In this document: positions 14,426 to 22,371 of the stretch, in pieces | How positions within the stretch are numbered: position 1 is the stretch's first letter | How the letters are laid out: every line of letters starts with the position of its first letter | Source: Natronomicrosphaera sp040876735 | GTDB lineage: Bacteria > Planctomycetota > Phycisphaerae > Phycisphaerales > Phycisphaeraceae | Reading direction: 5' to 3' | Assembly: GCA_040876735.1 (NCBI GenBank) | Contig: JBBDPC010000074.1 | Coordinates: 1-23,517, forward strand | DNA length: 23,517 nucleotides | Position numbers and translations under genes: made by a program | Notes under the pieces: model-generated | The model's database searches: none | What the model saw: the letters and a program-made list of their open reading frames with translations, nothing else | What the model was told of the DNA's origin: nothing

Positions 14426-15751
14426 ATGCTGCCCCGTTTCGACTTAAGCACCGACGCCGGACGCCAGGACTTTGAGCAGACCCTCGCCCGCCTGCGCGCC
14501 ACCGCCAGTTCCGCCAGCAACGCCGCCGCCGCCGTTGAGCAGGTCGTCGCCGACGTGGCGAACGAAGGCGATGCCGCGCTCGTTCGCTACATGCAGAAGT
14601 GGACCGACCCGCAGTTCACCGCCGACCGCATCCGCGTCCGCCCCGACGAGCTTGCCGCCGCCGAGCGCCAACTCGACCCCGCCTTACGCGACGCCATTGA
14701 AACCGCCATCGAACAGGTGCGCGCGTACCAGCAGCACATCCGCCCGCACGATCCCGCCCCCATGCAACTCGGCGGCGCGGAACTGGGCCTGCGCTTCACG
14801 CCCGTTGACAGCGTCGGGCTTTGCGTGCCCGGCGGCACGGCGGTGCTCTTCTCCACGCTCATCATGCTTGCCGTCCCCGCCCAAGTCGCCGGCGTCCCCA
14901 CCGACCGTATCGCCGTGATGAGCCCGCCGCCCACCCGCACCGGCGACAACCAGGCGGGCGACATCTCCCCGCTCGTCCTCGCCACCGCCCACCTGCTCGG
15001 CATCACGCAGGTCTACCGCATCGGCGGCGCGCAGGGCGTCGCCGCGCTGGCGCACGGCACCGCGTCCGTCGCCCCCGTCGACCTCATCGCCGGCCCGGGC
15101 AACATCTTCGTGCAACTCGCCAAGGCCCAGGTCGCCGGCGTCACCGGGACGGACGGCGGGTTCTACGGCCCCAGCGAGATCGTCACCCTTGCCGACGATG
15201 CCGCCGATCCCGCCCGCGTCGCCAGTGACCTGATCGCCCAGGCCGAACACGACCCGGGCAAGTGCTTCCTCGTCGCCTGGTCTTCGCGTGTGCTCGATGC
15301 CGTGCAGGCCGAGATTGACAAACAACTGCCCGCCCGCCATCGCCTCGACGCGATCAAGGCGGCGCTCGCCAACGACTCGTGCGCCCTGCTCGTCGCCGAC
15401 GAAGCCCAGGCCGTCGCCGTCGCCAACACCCTCGCTTGCGAGCACCTGAACCTCGCCGTCGCCGACCCTGATGCGATGCTCCAGCGCATCCGCCACGCGG
15501 GCGAAGTTTTCCTCGGCGACACCACGCCCGTCGCCGCCGGCGACTACTACGCCGGCCCCAGCCACTGCCTGCCCACCGGCACCACCGCCCGCTTCACCAG
15601 CGGCATCAGCGTCTACACGTTCCTCAAGCGCATGGGCACCGTCGCCTACCGCCACGGCCTGCCTGCCGCCGCGATCGACCACATCGCCCGCATGGCCGAC
15701 GCCGAGGGCCTCGACGCCCACGCCGAATCGGCCCGCCTGCGAAAATCCTGA
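14426..15751 (+). CDS. hisD: Histidinol dehydrogenase
   Basis: The 441-residue enzyme carries out the last two steps of histidine synthesis, oxidising L-histidinol to L-histidine with two NAD and a zinc ion. All key residues are present by motif: Q272 and H275 (AQAEHD, zinc), E339 and H340 (CEHLNL, catalytic), D373 (AGDYYAGPSH, zinc) and H432 (LDAHAES, zinc). The glycine-rich VGLCVPGGTAV (130-140) and IAGPGNIFV (221-229) segments are standard. One substitution is GFYGPSE at 245-251, where the family usually has AGPSE. The start at 14426 is preferred over 14411 because GGAG lies 9 nt upstream of it. No other his gene is nearby, so the pathway is dispersed in this genome. Co-transcription with dprA is possible but unproven. 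Confidence 0.96.
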   Translation: MLPRFDLSTDAGRQDFEQTLARLRATASSASNAAAAVEQVVADVANEGDAALVRYMQKWTDPQFTADRIRVRPDELAAAERQLDPALRDAIETAIEQVRAYQQHIRPHDPAPMQLGGAELGLRFTPVDSVGLCVPGGTAVLFSTLIMLAVPAQVAGVPTDRIAVMSPPPTRTGDNQAGDISPLVLATAHLLGITQVYRIGGAQGVAALAHGTASVAPVDLIAGPGNIFVQLAKAQVAGVTGTDGGFYGPSEIVTLADDAADPARVASDLIAQAEHDPGKCFLVAWSSRVLDAVQAEIDKQLPARHRLDAIKAALANDSCALLVADEAQAVAVANTLACEHLNLAVADPDAMLQRIRHAGEVFLGDTTPVAAGDYYAGPSHCLPTGTTARFTSGISVYTFLKRMGTVAYRHGLPAAAIDHIARMADAEGLDAHAESARLRKS

Positions 15752-16207
15752 AGCGCCGTCGCCGGGGGCGCTGCGGCGCCATGCCGGCGCAGGGAACAGG
15801 GACGTGCGTCGCGCAAACAAAACCCCGCTGTCGCCGAAGCGACAACGGGGCGGAGGGGAGAAAGCATGCGTAATGTTGATGATCGTCGGCGACCGACAGT
15901 GATAGCCTGCAATTTTTAGCCCGGGCTCCGCCCCGAATCAAGGCTGGGGATTACCCATATTTACATATTCTCACCACAGCCGCGATGGTTCAAGTTCGTC
16001 TGTCAGAAGCTTTCAGGCTGGCAGCCCCCCTGTACCCGCTCTTCCCCAGGGCTGGCACCTCTCAGTCTACACTTGTGAGGCCCGGTGGGGAAGAGATGTT
16101 TGCAAAAGGCTTGCCTCGCCTGGCCAGGGCGAGCGGCGGCAGTGCGTTTTCGGAAGCAGACAGGTCAAAGTTGCCACCCCCGGCCCGCGGTGGCGCCATC
16201 CGCCGCC
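15752..16207. other. Structured non-coding stretch after hisD
   Basis: No credible gene is seen in these 456 bp. Notable elements are a minus-strand terminator (15812-15850), a GGGC-TCC-GCCC hairpin near 15925, an AT-rich patch (15955-15970) and a long hairpin with a perfect 10-bp base, CTCTTCCCCA...TGGGGAAGAG (16040-16096). On the minus strand a TAGACT box (16064-16069) lies about 215 nt upstream of the terminator. This is consistent with a small RNA of about 200-240 nt, possibly 6S-like in being one long interrupted hairpin, but no family signature was recognised. Confidence 0.45.
15812..15850 (-). terminator. Rho-independent terminator (minus strand)
   Basis: The hairpin CCCCGTTGTCGC-TTCG-GCGACAGCGGGG on the minus strand is followed by TTTTGTTTGC. 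The plus strand lacks a T-run after the hairpin. It terminates minus-strand transcripts from the membrane-protein gene (16208-17461) or from a small RNA between them. It also sits 61 nt past the hisD stop, where the hairpin could protect the hisD mRNA end. Confidence 0.8.
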
Positions 16208-17461
16208 CTACGGCGCGTCGCCCGGCTCGTCTTGCGAAGCTGGTTGCGCGGGCTTGCGCAGGCTGATGACGCCGCCGAGCAGGAGCAGGCCGAAGGCGAG
16301 TCCGAGGATGAGCACGCCCCACTGCAACAGCGTCGCCGGCAGCAGCGCGCCCAGCGCCTCACGGCTCCACGCGCCCCAATCGTGCAAGCGGTCCGCCATG
16401 TCGCCCGGGGTGGCCCCCGTGCCCGCCAGGCCGATCGCCGCCACGGCCGAGAGACACAGCCAGCCCGCCCGATGACGCCAGGCCAGCCCCGTCCAGAGCA
16501 GCGCGGCCGTCACCAGTGCCAGCCGCAACGGCGAGAACGTCCAGTCCCCAGGCCAAAGTTCCGCCACGACCAGCGAGCCCGGCGCCGTCACCGCCAGCAC
16601 CAGCGCCGCCAGGGCAAGCAGGAACACGACCTGGCACGCCCGCTCCGCCCGCCTCACCGCCACCACGAGGTAGACCGCCAGCCCCAGCAGCACGGGCGTG
16701 AGATGCGCCGCGTGAAACGGCACTTCGTAGACGAAATGCACCGCGCCCAGATGCACCAGCACCGACGCCGCCGGCACGACCAGCACCGCCCGACGCACCA
16801 GCGACCGCAGCGGCGCCATCCCATCCAGCCCCGCCGGCTCCCCCGGCTCCGACACCCCATGCCCCAGCGCCAACACCTGCGCCGCCAGCCACACGCCGGC
16901 GATCCACCAGATCACGTGCAGCGCCGGCGTGGTCAACGCCTCCGCCTGCGCCAGCGCGCGGAACACCACCGGCAGCGCCATCACCGCCACCAGGTTCAAG
17001 GCCAGCACGCACCATTGCCCTACGTCAAACCGCACGCGGATGACATGCGCGATCAGGGCGACCTTCAGCAGGCCCAGCCCCACGGCCGCGGCGTTGACCG
17101 TCCCGCCGACGGCGGCGCTCAGGGTCGCCAGTTCGTTGTAGACAAACGTGCCGTCGCTCAGCAGCAGGGTCGTCAACAGCAGCAGATAGCCGCCGTCGCG
17201 CGTGAGGCCGCGCCGCGCCACCAGCAGCAGGCCCAGGCCGAGCACCAGCCATTCGTAGACCGTGACCACTCCGAGCAATGCCAGCACCGGACCGAGCTGA
17301 TCGCGCTGCTCGCGCAGCGCCGCGGAGACGAGGAAGCAGCCCGCGAACAGGCAGACGCCGCTGAGCAGGTAGAACGGATTCCGTGCCAGCCACTGCGTCA
17401 CCCGGGGCGCGGCGGCGCGGGGCGTTTCATGGATGGGGATGGGCGTTTCGGTGGTCGACAT
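16208..17461 (-). CDS. Integral membrane protein, about 12 helices, unknown function
   Basis: The 417-residue protein is almost entirely hydrophobic helices. I count about twelve, from NPFYLLSGVCLFAGCFLVSA near residue 28 to LLQWGVLILGLAFGLLLLGG near 390, with a cytoplasmic-looking N-terminus (Thr/Pro/Arg-rich, residues 1-25) and a polar C-tail. The ATG at 17461 is supported by GGAGG 7 nt upstream. I do not recognise a family. There is no transporter signature, no peptidase or glycosyltransferase motif, and few charged residues inside the helices. Possibly relevant polar residues are in VHLGAVHFVYEVPFHAAHL (loop between helices 7 and 8, four His) and DWTFSP between helices 9 and 10. A TATTAT box at 17575-17580 could start a 107-nt leader. 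The sulfatase gene lies upstream on the same strand, 279 bp away. Confidence 0.8.
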   Translation of the reverse strand: MSTTETPIPIHETPRAAAPRVTQWLARNPFYLLSGVCLFAGCFLVSAALREQRDQLGPVLALLGVVTVYEWLVLGLGLLLVARRGLTRDGGYLLLLTTLLLSDGTFVYNELATLSAAVGGTVNAAAVGLGLLKVALIAHVIRVRFDVGQWCVLALNLVAVMALPVVFRALAQAEALTTPALHVIWWIAGVWLAAQVLALGHGVSEPGEPAGLDGMAPLRSLVRRAVLVVPAASVLVHLGAVHFVYEVPFHAAHLTPVLLGLAVYLVVAVRRAERACQVVFLLALAALVLAVTAPGSLVVAELWPGDWTFSPLRLALVTAALLWTGLAWRHRAGWLCLSAVAAIGLAGTGATPGDMADRLHDWGAWSREALGALLPATLLQWGVLILGLAFGLLLLGGVISLRKPAQPASQDEPGDAP

Positions 17462-17740
17462 GGGCCTGCCTCCGGTTGATGGAACGGACGAACAAACCCG
17501 TCGAGCGTCGCAAGCGTCACTCGCCTGCACAGCCGACGCGTCGTTCACCAGTCACCGGGTCAGGCTCGGAATGGATAATAGCGGGATGCGATATTGTGGA
17601 ACAGGAAGCCAGGCCCGGTCTTCACGGCGTTTGGGTTCCATTATGCCCGCAGACCATTCGGACGCACAAGGTTTTTCGGGGCATGGATGATTTTGAGGAT
17701 GTGTTGGAGGAGTCAGGCGCGTTCCGCGTGGTGCGAGGGA
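17462..17740. other. Intergenic region upstream of the membrane-protein gene
   Basis: These 279 bp are less GC-rich than their surroundings. A TATTAT hexamer on the minus strand (17580 to 17575) is a candidate -10 for the membrane-protein gene, with no good -35. Short plus-strand frames (for example from 17569) have no ribosome site or recognisable product. I see no terminator after the sulfatase gene. Confidence 0.35.
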
Positions 17741-19201
17741 TCAGGTCGGGGCCCGGTCATCGCCGGGAATGTGACCGCGCCCGTCCGGGCATGGCAGCGA
17801 GCCGGCCATCATCGCTGCGTAATCCGGATTCGGCTCGGGAATCTTCGCCTCGATCGATTCCCGCCACGCCACCAGCTTGCCGTGCAGCTCTGTCACGCGT
17901 GCCGGTTCGTCGGCCGCGCGGTCGTGCTGCTCTTCGAGGTCGTCGCGCAGGTTGTACAGCTCGAGCCGGGCGTCCTCGAAGAACTCGATCAGCTTCCAGT
18001 CGCCGGCCCGCACGGCACAGGCGGGCGTGCCGCCCTGGTTGGAGTAGTGCGGGTAATGCCAGAAGATGCCCGCGCGATCGGGGGCGCCTTCGCCGCGCAG
18101 CAGCGGCAGGAGGCTGACGCCGTCGGCATGCTGGTCGGGGCGTAACGGCAGGCCGGCGGCTTCGAGAAACGTGGGATAGAAGTCGGTGCTGGTGACCGGC
18201 ACCTCGCACGTCGCGCCCGGCTCGACCACGCCCGGCCAACGGACGAGCAACGGCTCGCGGACGCCGCCGTCGTACATCCAGCCCTTGCCTTCGGCCAGCG
18301 GGGCGTTGCAGGTCGGCGAGCCCTCGGCGGTGCTCAGCCCGCCGTTGTCGGAGGTGAAGACGACGAGCGTCTCGTCCGCCAGCCCCTGCTCGTCGAGCGC
18401 GTCGAGCAGCCGGCCGACGTTGGTGTCGAGGTTCTCCACCATCGCGGCGTAGACCGGGTGCGACTGGATCCGCCGGCGCATGATGCGCTGGTCTTTCTTG
18501 TGCAGGCAGGGGAAGGCGTCGCCAGGCTCGAGGGCGTCGAGCTGCTCCAGGCCCAGGGCTTTCGCCTTCCGCTCGTACTTCGCCACCAGCTCGGCCGGGG
18601 CCTGGATCGGCGTGTGCACCGCGTAGTGCGAGAGGTGCAGGAAGAACGGCCGGCCCGCATCACGCTCGCGTATCAACGCGATCGCCTCCTCGGTCAGCCG
18701 GTCGGTGAGGTATTCGCCTTCCGGGCCGTCGTCGAGGTTCGCCATGCTGTACGGGCTGAAGTAGCCCTTGTGGGGCGAGCCCCAATCGCAGCCGGCGACG
18801 TTGACGTCGAACCCGAAGTCCTCCGGCCAGTGGCCCTTGGGCCCCAGGTGCCACTTGCCCACGTGCCAGCGGTGGTAGCCGCCGTCGCGCAGCGCCTGCG
18901 CCACGGTGGTTTCTGTTTCGGGCAGGCGGTCGAAGAAGGGTACGCCCATGAGCTTGCCCCACGGGTTGCCGGGAATCCAGTTGGTGATGCCGACGCGGGC
19001 GGGGTACTTGCCGGTGAGGATGCTCGCCCGGGTGGGCGAACAGACGGGGCAGGCGGCGTAGGCGTCGGTGAACGTCATGCCCTGCGCCGCGAGGCGGTCG
19101 ATGTGCGGCGTCTCGTAGAACGAGCTGCCGTAGCAGGCGAGGTCCCGCCAGCCCATGTCGTCGATCAGGATGAAAAGGATGTTCGGTTGGCGGGGGGTCA
19201 T
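17741..19201 (-). CDS. Family S1 sulfatase (arylsulfatase A type)
   Basis: The 486-residue enzyme is a formylglycine-dependent sulfatase hydrolysing sulfate esters. The maturation motif CSPTRAS has C54, the residue converted to formylglycine. Calcium ligands are D14 and D15 (LIDDMGW) and D285, N286 (TSDNGG). Other active-site residues are R58, K116 and H118 (HVGKWHLG) and H196 (AVHTP). The C-terminal domain (about 390-480) includes WHYPHYSNQGGTPACAVRAGDWKLIEFFED, as in sulfatases acting on carbohydrates. There is no N-terminal signal peptide: the catalytic fold begins at residue 6. That is unusual, since most bacterial polysaccharide sulfatases are exported. The start has GAGG about 9 nt upstream. 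It lies 70 bp downstream of the aminotransferase gene on the same strand. Substrate is unknown; sulfated algal glycans are the usual targets in Planctomycetota. Confidence 0.93.
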   Translation of the reverse strand: MTPRQPNILFILIDDMGWRDLACYGSSFYETPHIDRLAAQGMTFTDAYAACPVCSPTRASILTGKYPARVGITNWIPGNPWGKLMGVPFFDRLPETETTVAQALRDGGYHRWHVGKWHLGPKGHWPEDFGFDVNVAGCDWGSPHKGYFSPYSMANLDDGPEGEYLTDRLTEEAIALIRERDAGRPFFLHLSHYAVHTPIQAPAELVAKYERKAKALGLEQLDALEPGDAFPCLHKKDQRIMRRRIQSHPVYAAMVENLDTNVGRLLDALDEQGLADETLVVFTSDNGGLSTAEGSPTCNAPLAEGKGWMYDGGVREPLLVRWPGVVEPGATCEVPVTSTDFYPTFLEAAGLPLRPDQHADGVSLLPLLRGEGAPDRAGIFWHYPHYSNQGGTPACAVRAGDWKLIEFFEDARLELYNLRDDLEEQHDRAADEPARVTELHGKLVAWRESIEAKIPEPNPDYAAMMAGSLPCPDGRGHIPGDDRAPT

Positions 19202-19271
19202 GCCGTTGGCCTCGCTGGGCAGGCTTGTCCGTGGCCCATTGTGTGGACCGTTTGGCTGACGGGGCGAAACG

Positions 19272-20450
19272 TCAGCGCTTGAGCAACTGTTCGCGTTGGA
19301 TCATCACCTTCAGCGTGTGGCAGACCAGCTCCACCTGCGTGTCGTCCATGCGGTTGAAGAATGGCAGCGCGATGGTGCGTTCGCTGATCGACTCGGCGAT
19401 GGGGAAGTCGCCTTTTTTGAAACCGTGCTGCTGGCGGTAGAACGGTTGAAGGTGGATGCAGGGGAAATAGTTGCTGGCGCCGACGTCGTGGCGGCGCATG
19501 CCGGTGATGATGCGGTCGCGTTCGGTGCGGGCATAGCTGCTGTTGAGGCGGACAACGTAGACGAACCAGGACATCTCGTGTTCGCAGTCGGGCTCGACGG
19601 TGGGGATGACCAGGTCGTCCCAGTCCATGAGGCGGCGCATGTACATGCCGGCCACGCGGCGGCGGGCGTCGAGCATCTGGTCCAGGCGGTTCATCTGGGC
19701 GATGCCCAGGGCGGCGGCGATTTCAGAGAGGCGGTAGTTGTAGCCCAGGCGGTCGTGCTCCAGCCAGACGCCGCCGCGGTTGAGGGTGGCGCCGTGGCCT
19801 TCGTAGTTGGCGGTGGGCCGGCCCTGGTTGCGGAGGCTGCGGCAGGTGTCGGCAAGGCGGCTGTCGTTGGTGACGATCATGCCGCCTTCGCCGGTGGTGA
19901 TCTGCTTGTTGGGATAGAAGCCGAAGACGCTCACCCGGCCGAACGAGCCGATGGGCCGGCCGTGGCAGACACCGCCGAGGCCTTCGCAGGCGTCTTCGAC
20001 GAGCGGGATCTCGTGCTGCTGGGCGACTTGCTCGATGCGTTCGAGGTGGGCGGGGTTGCCGAAGACTTCGACGGCGATGATGGCCTTGGTTCTAGGCGTG
20101 ATCGCGGCTTCGACCTTGCCGGGGTCGAGATTCATGCTGGTGGGGCAGATGTCGACGAAGACGGGGGTGGCGCCGACCATGAGGATGCAGTTGGCGCTGG
20201 CGATGAAGGAGAAGGGCGTGGTGATGACCTCGTCGCCCGGGCCGACGCCGAGGGCGACCAAGGCCAGGTGCAGCCCGGCCGTGCCGGAGGAGACGGCGAC
20301 GCCGTGGGCCCGGCCGGCGCGGTCGGCGACGAGTTGCTCGAACAGGTCCTGCCGGGGGCCGAGGCTCAGCCGACCGGATCGCATCACGGAGGTGACCGCT
20401 TCGATCTCGGCGTCGGTGATGTCGGGCTGGCTCAGGGGGATTTCACTCAT
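19272..20450 (-). CDS. DegT/DnrJ/EryC1/StrS-family aminotransferase
   Basis: The 392-residue PLP enzyme belongs to the sugar aminotransferase family that transfers an amino group to keto-sugar nucleotides for surface glycans or secondary metabolites. The PLP-binding lysine is K182 in FGFYPNKQITTGEGG, and the aspartate contacting the pyridine nitrogen is D153 in LVEDACEGLGG. SSGTAGLHLAL (54-64) holds the phosphate-binding region, and LGYNYRLSEIAAALG (about 237) is the family's conserved helix. AGGA lies 8 nt upstream of the ATG at 20450. It is 117 bp downstream of the exported helical-repeat protein, the gap being a large G-rich inverted repeat, and 70 bp upstream of the sulfatase. No glycosyltransferase or nucleotide-sugar enzyme is nearby, so the exact substrate is undetermined. 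Confidence 0.94.
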   Translation of the reverse strand: MSEIPLSQPDITDAEIEAVTSVMRSGRLSLGPRQDLFEQLVADRAGRAHGVAVSSGTAGLHLALVALGVGPGDEVITTPFSFIASANCILMVGATPVFVDICPTSMNLDPGKVEAAITPRTKAIIAVEVFGNPAHLERIEQVAQQHEIPLVEDACEGLGGVCHGRPIGSFGRVSVFGFYPNKQITTGEGGMIVTNDSRLADTCRSLRNQGRPTANYEGHGATLNRGGVWLEHDRLGYNYRLSEIAAALGIAQMNRLDQMLDARRRVAGMYMRRLMDWDDLVIPTVEPDCEHEMSWFVYVVRLNSSYARTERDRIITGMRRHDVGASNYFPCIHLQPFYRQQHGFKKGDFPIAESISERTIALPFFNRMDDTQVELVCHTLKVMIQREQLLKR

Positions 20451-20468
20451 GAGGTACGTCCTGTCAGA

Positions 20469-20566
20469 GGGGCCGAGGGGTCAGGGGCCGAGGGGCCGAG
20501 TGAAAAGTCGGAGTGAACCTCCCCTGCCTTTCACTTGGCCCCCTGGCCCCTCGGCCCCTTGGCCCC
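20469..20566. repeat. Inverted repeat with 38-bp GGGGCCGAGG-rich arms
   Basis: The left arm (20469-20506) is built from GGGGCCGAGG-type units and ends GAGTGAAA. The right arm (20529-20566) begins TTTCACTTGG and is its approximate reverse complement. They are separated by 22 bp. It fills the gap between the helical-repeat gene's stop codon and the aminotransferase gene. As RNA it would be a very stable hairpin and could limit read-through. No T-run follows. Confidence 0.85.
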
Positions 20567-20567
20567 T

Positions 20568-22106
20568 TCATCTGTCTCCCAGCACCGCGGCCAGTGCCAG
20601 GTGCGTCTGTTGTTTGCGTTTCAACCAGGCCCACGCCGCCTGGATGCGCAGTGAATCCTGCAACCCGCCGCCACCCTGGACCATGACGCCCAGTTCGCGC
20701 ATCTGCCGGTCGGTCAACGGCTGGTCATGCCGGGCCCGAAGCAGCAGCGCCAGCCGGTCGGCGTCGGCGTCGGGCCAGTCGGTGATGGGGTCGATCACCC
20801 GCCACGGCTCACCCTGTTGCGTCCGCACCAGCCCGAGCAGGATGCCGCGCACCAGCAAGGCGTCGCGGTCGGCGTCGGTCAAGCGGGGACGCAGCAGTTC
20901 GGCGGCGGCGGCGGGGTCCTGTTCGTAGAGCGTCTGCGTCGCCTGCACCGCTTCGTCGAGCCGGCGGATGCGATGCTCGTCCGGCGCGTCTTCGTAGGCG
21001 TCGATGAGGCCCAACAGGATTCGCCGGGCGTCCGCGGGGCGGGCGTCGGTGGCGGCGTAGTGCAGCGCCCAGCCATTGGCGACCGCGTGCTGCCGGCCGA
21101 TCAGCGCCAGCACCGCGTCGGCCACCGTCGGCCGGCCCTCGGCGATCGCCAGACCGGTGTCGCCCATCTGCTGAATCAGTTCGTCCTCCGCCTCGCGCAG
21201 CGTCTCGAAGACGCCCGCCTCAAGCCAGGGCGCCATCTGCAACGCCACCAGCGCCAGCCGGGTGCGCTGGGCCGTGTCCCGGGTGGACTGGAATTGTGTC
21301 TGCCAGTGCGTCGCCGCTCGCGGATGGCCGAAGCGCATCGCCGTCTGCAATGCCAGCAGGCCCAGCCGCCGCTCCACGCCCGGCTCGGAGGCGACGGCGT
21401 AGGCCCAGTCGCCGCTGCGCTCAAACTTGTGACGCATGGCGGTGTTCAGCAGCATTGCCCGCACGGCATCGCGGTCGTCGCCCTGCCAGTCGTTGATCGC
21501 CTGAAGCCCGGCCGTCCCCGTGGCGTCGCCAAGCTGGTGCAGCAGCAGCGCCGCCAGCCCCCGCCGCGCCAGTCGGCCGGCGTCGAGCCCTTTGCGCAGC
21601 GATGCGTGATGCTCGTCCGCCAGCTCGCCCGCCTCCATCAACCGCGAGGCCGCCAGCAACCGCACGCCCATGTCCAGCCCCGGCCAGGCGAGCAGCTTCG
21701 CCGCCTCGACGTGGCTGAGCAGGTCGGCGTCCATCGCGGCGGTGACCAGCTCGGCCTGCACGGCCGGGTCGTCGATCTCCGCCAGTCGGCGAAGGTCCAG
21801 CTCGCGCGCCGGGCTCAGCTCGGCCAGCGCCAGGTTGCCGTGAATCTGCAACGCCGGATGCGACGCCCTCGCCAGCTCGGCGAACAGCGGTTCGAGCAGC
21901 GGATCGCGCAGGTGGCGGAGCGAGCCGAGCAATCGGTTGTGCAGCCCGTCGCGGCGGACCTGCACGCTGCGCTGCATCAGGTAGATCGCCGACGCCGTGG
22001 CCGGCTCCAGCGCGTCCTCCGCCGCCGGCTGCGCAGCCAGCCCGCCGCCGCCGGCCAGCAGCCACGCGCACAACCCCATCATCGGCAAGGAGACACGCAG
22101 ACGCAT
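20568..22106 (-). CDS. Exported alpha-helical repeat protein, unknown function
   Basis: The protein is 512 residues from the ATG at 22106. This start yields a signal peptide (MRLRVSLPMMGLCAWLLAGG, cleavage near GLAAQ, residues 24-26) and has a -10-like box 7 nt upstream; the longer frame upstream runs through repeat DNA. The mature part is a continuous series of amphipathic helices with HEAT-like spacing, for example LLEPLFAELARASHPALQIHGNLA, then DPAVQAELVTAAMDADLLSHVEAA, suggesting a solenoid scaffold. No catalytic motif was recognised. It is probably periplasmic or in the outer compartment. It is transcribed divergently from metG, and the aminotransferase and sulfatase genes lie downstream on the same strand. 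Whether they form a unit is uncertain because of the hairpin between them. Confidence 0.8.
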   Translation of the reverse strand: MRLRVSLPMMGLCAWLLAGGGGLAAQPAAEDALEPATASAIYLMQRSVQVRRDGLHNRLLGSLRHLRDPLLEPLFAELARASHPALQIHGNLALAELSPARELDLRRLAEIDDPAVQAELVTAAMDADLLSHVEAAKLLAWPGLDMGVRLLAASRLMEAGELADEHHASLRKGLDAGRLARRGLAALLLHQLGDATGTAGLQAINDWQGDDRDAVRAMLLNTAMRHKFERSGDWAYAVASEPGVERRLGLLALQTAMRFGHPRAATHWQTQFQSTRDTAQRTRLALVALQMAPWLEAGVFETLREAEDELIQQMGDTGLAIAEGRPTVADAVLALIGRQHAVANGWALHYAATDARPADARRILLGLIDAYEDAPDEHRIRRLDEAVQATQTLYEQDPAAAAELLRPRLTDADRDALLVRGILLGLVRTQQGEPWRVIDPITDWPDADADRLALLLRARHDQPLTDRQMRELGVMVQGGGGLQDSLRIQAAWAWLKRKQQTHLALAAVLGDR

Positions 22107-22113
22107 GGCGGAC

Positions 22114-22140
22114 AGTGTACTAAAGATGCGAGGGTGACAA
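22114..22140 (-). promoter_or_regulatory. Candidate leaderless promoter of the helical-repeat gene
   Basis: On the minus strand TTGTCA (22140-22135), 15 bp, TACACT (22119-22114) and then 7 nt lead to the ATG at 22106. No Shine-Dalgarno is present. The TTGTCA belongs to the edge of the inverted repeat arm, and the 15-bp spacer is shorter than the ideal 17. Confidence 0.4.
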
Positions 22141-22346
22141 GGTGAGGGGGTGACGGGGTGAAGATAGCGCATCTGAAACTCCCCTCCCCTCGGGAGGGGG
22201 TTGGGGGAGGGGATCGCCGGCCGCCCTGAACGCACGTCCGCGCCGGTGACGCGCGGTGGCCCGAGGCACCCCCCCCGGCCCCTCCCGGAGGGGAGGGGAG
22301 TTCAGAAGCGCACTTTCACCTTGTCACCTTGTCACCTTGTCATCCC
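22131..22346. repeat. Inverted repeat pair in the divergent gap before metG
   Basis: The left arm (about 22131-22215) reads GGTGACAAGGTGAGG, then GCGCATCTGAAACTCCCCTC, then a short hairpin CCCCTCGGGAGGGG. The right arm (about 22267-22346) is its approximate reverse complement: CCCTCCCGGAGGGG, GAGTTCAGAAGCGC, then three TTGTCACC units. About 50 bp of unrelated GC-rich DNA lies between. The two arms look like two copies of one dispersed repeat in opposite orientation. Confidence 0.85.
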
Positions 22347-22363
22347 CCACAATCCCCTACAAT
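22337..22363 (+). promoter_or_regulatory. Candidate leaderless promoter of metG
   Basis: TTGTCA (22337-22342), 15 bp, TACAAT (22358-22363) and 8 nt precede the metG ATG at 22372. There is no Shine-Dalgarno. The arrangement mirrors the divergent promoter at 22114-22140, and the -35 hexamer is again supplied by the repeat arm. Confidence 0.45.
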
Positions 22364-22371
22364 GCCCCGCT

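Noticed and set aside
15985..16000. GGTTCAAGTTC resembling a tRNA T-loop
   Set aside because: The position corresponding to the invariant C61 is T, and no anticodon arm or acceptor stem can be built around it.
16140..16175. CGGAAGCAGACAGGTC resembling the SRP RNA tip
   Set aside because: The order of the conserved GGAAGG and AGCAGCC elements and the flanking helix are wrong.
17433..17690. Small plus-strand open frame
   Set aside because: It overlaps the start of the membrane-protein gene on the other strand, has no ribosome site and no recognisable product.
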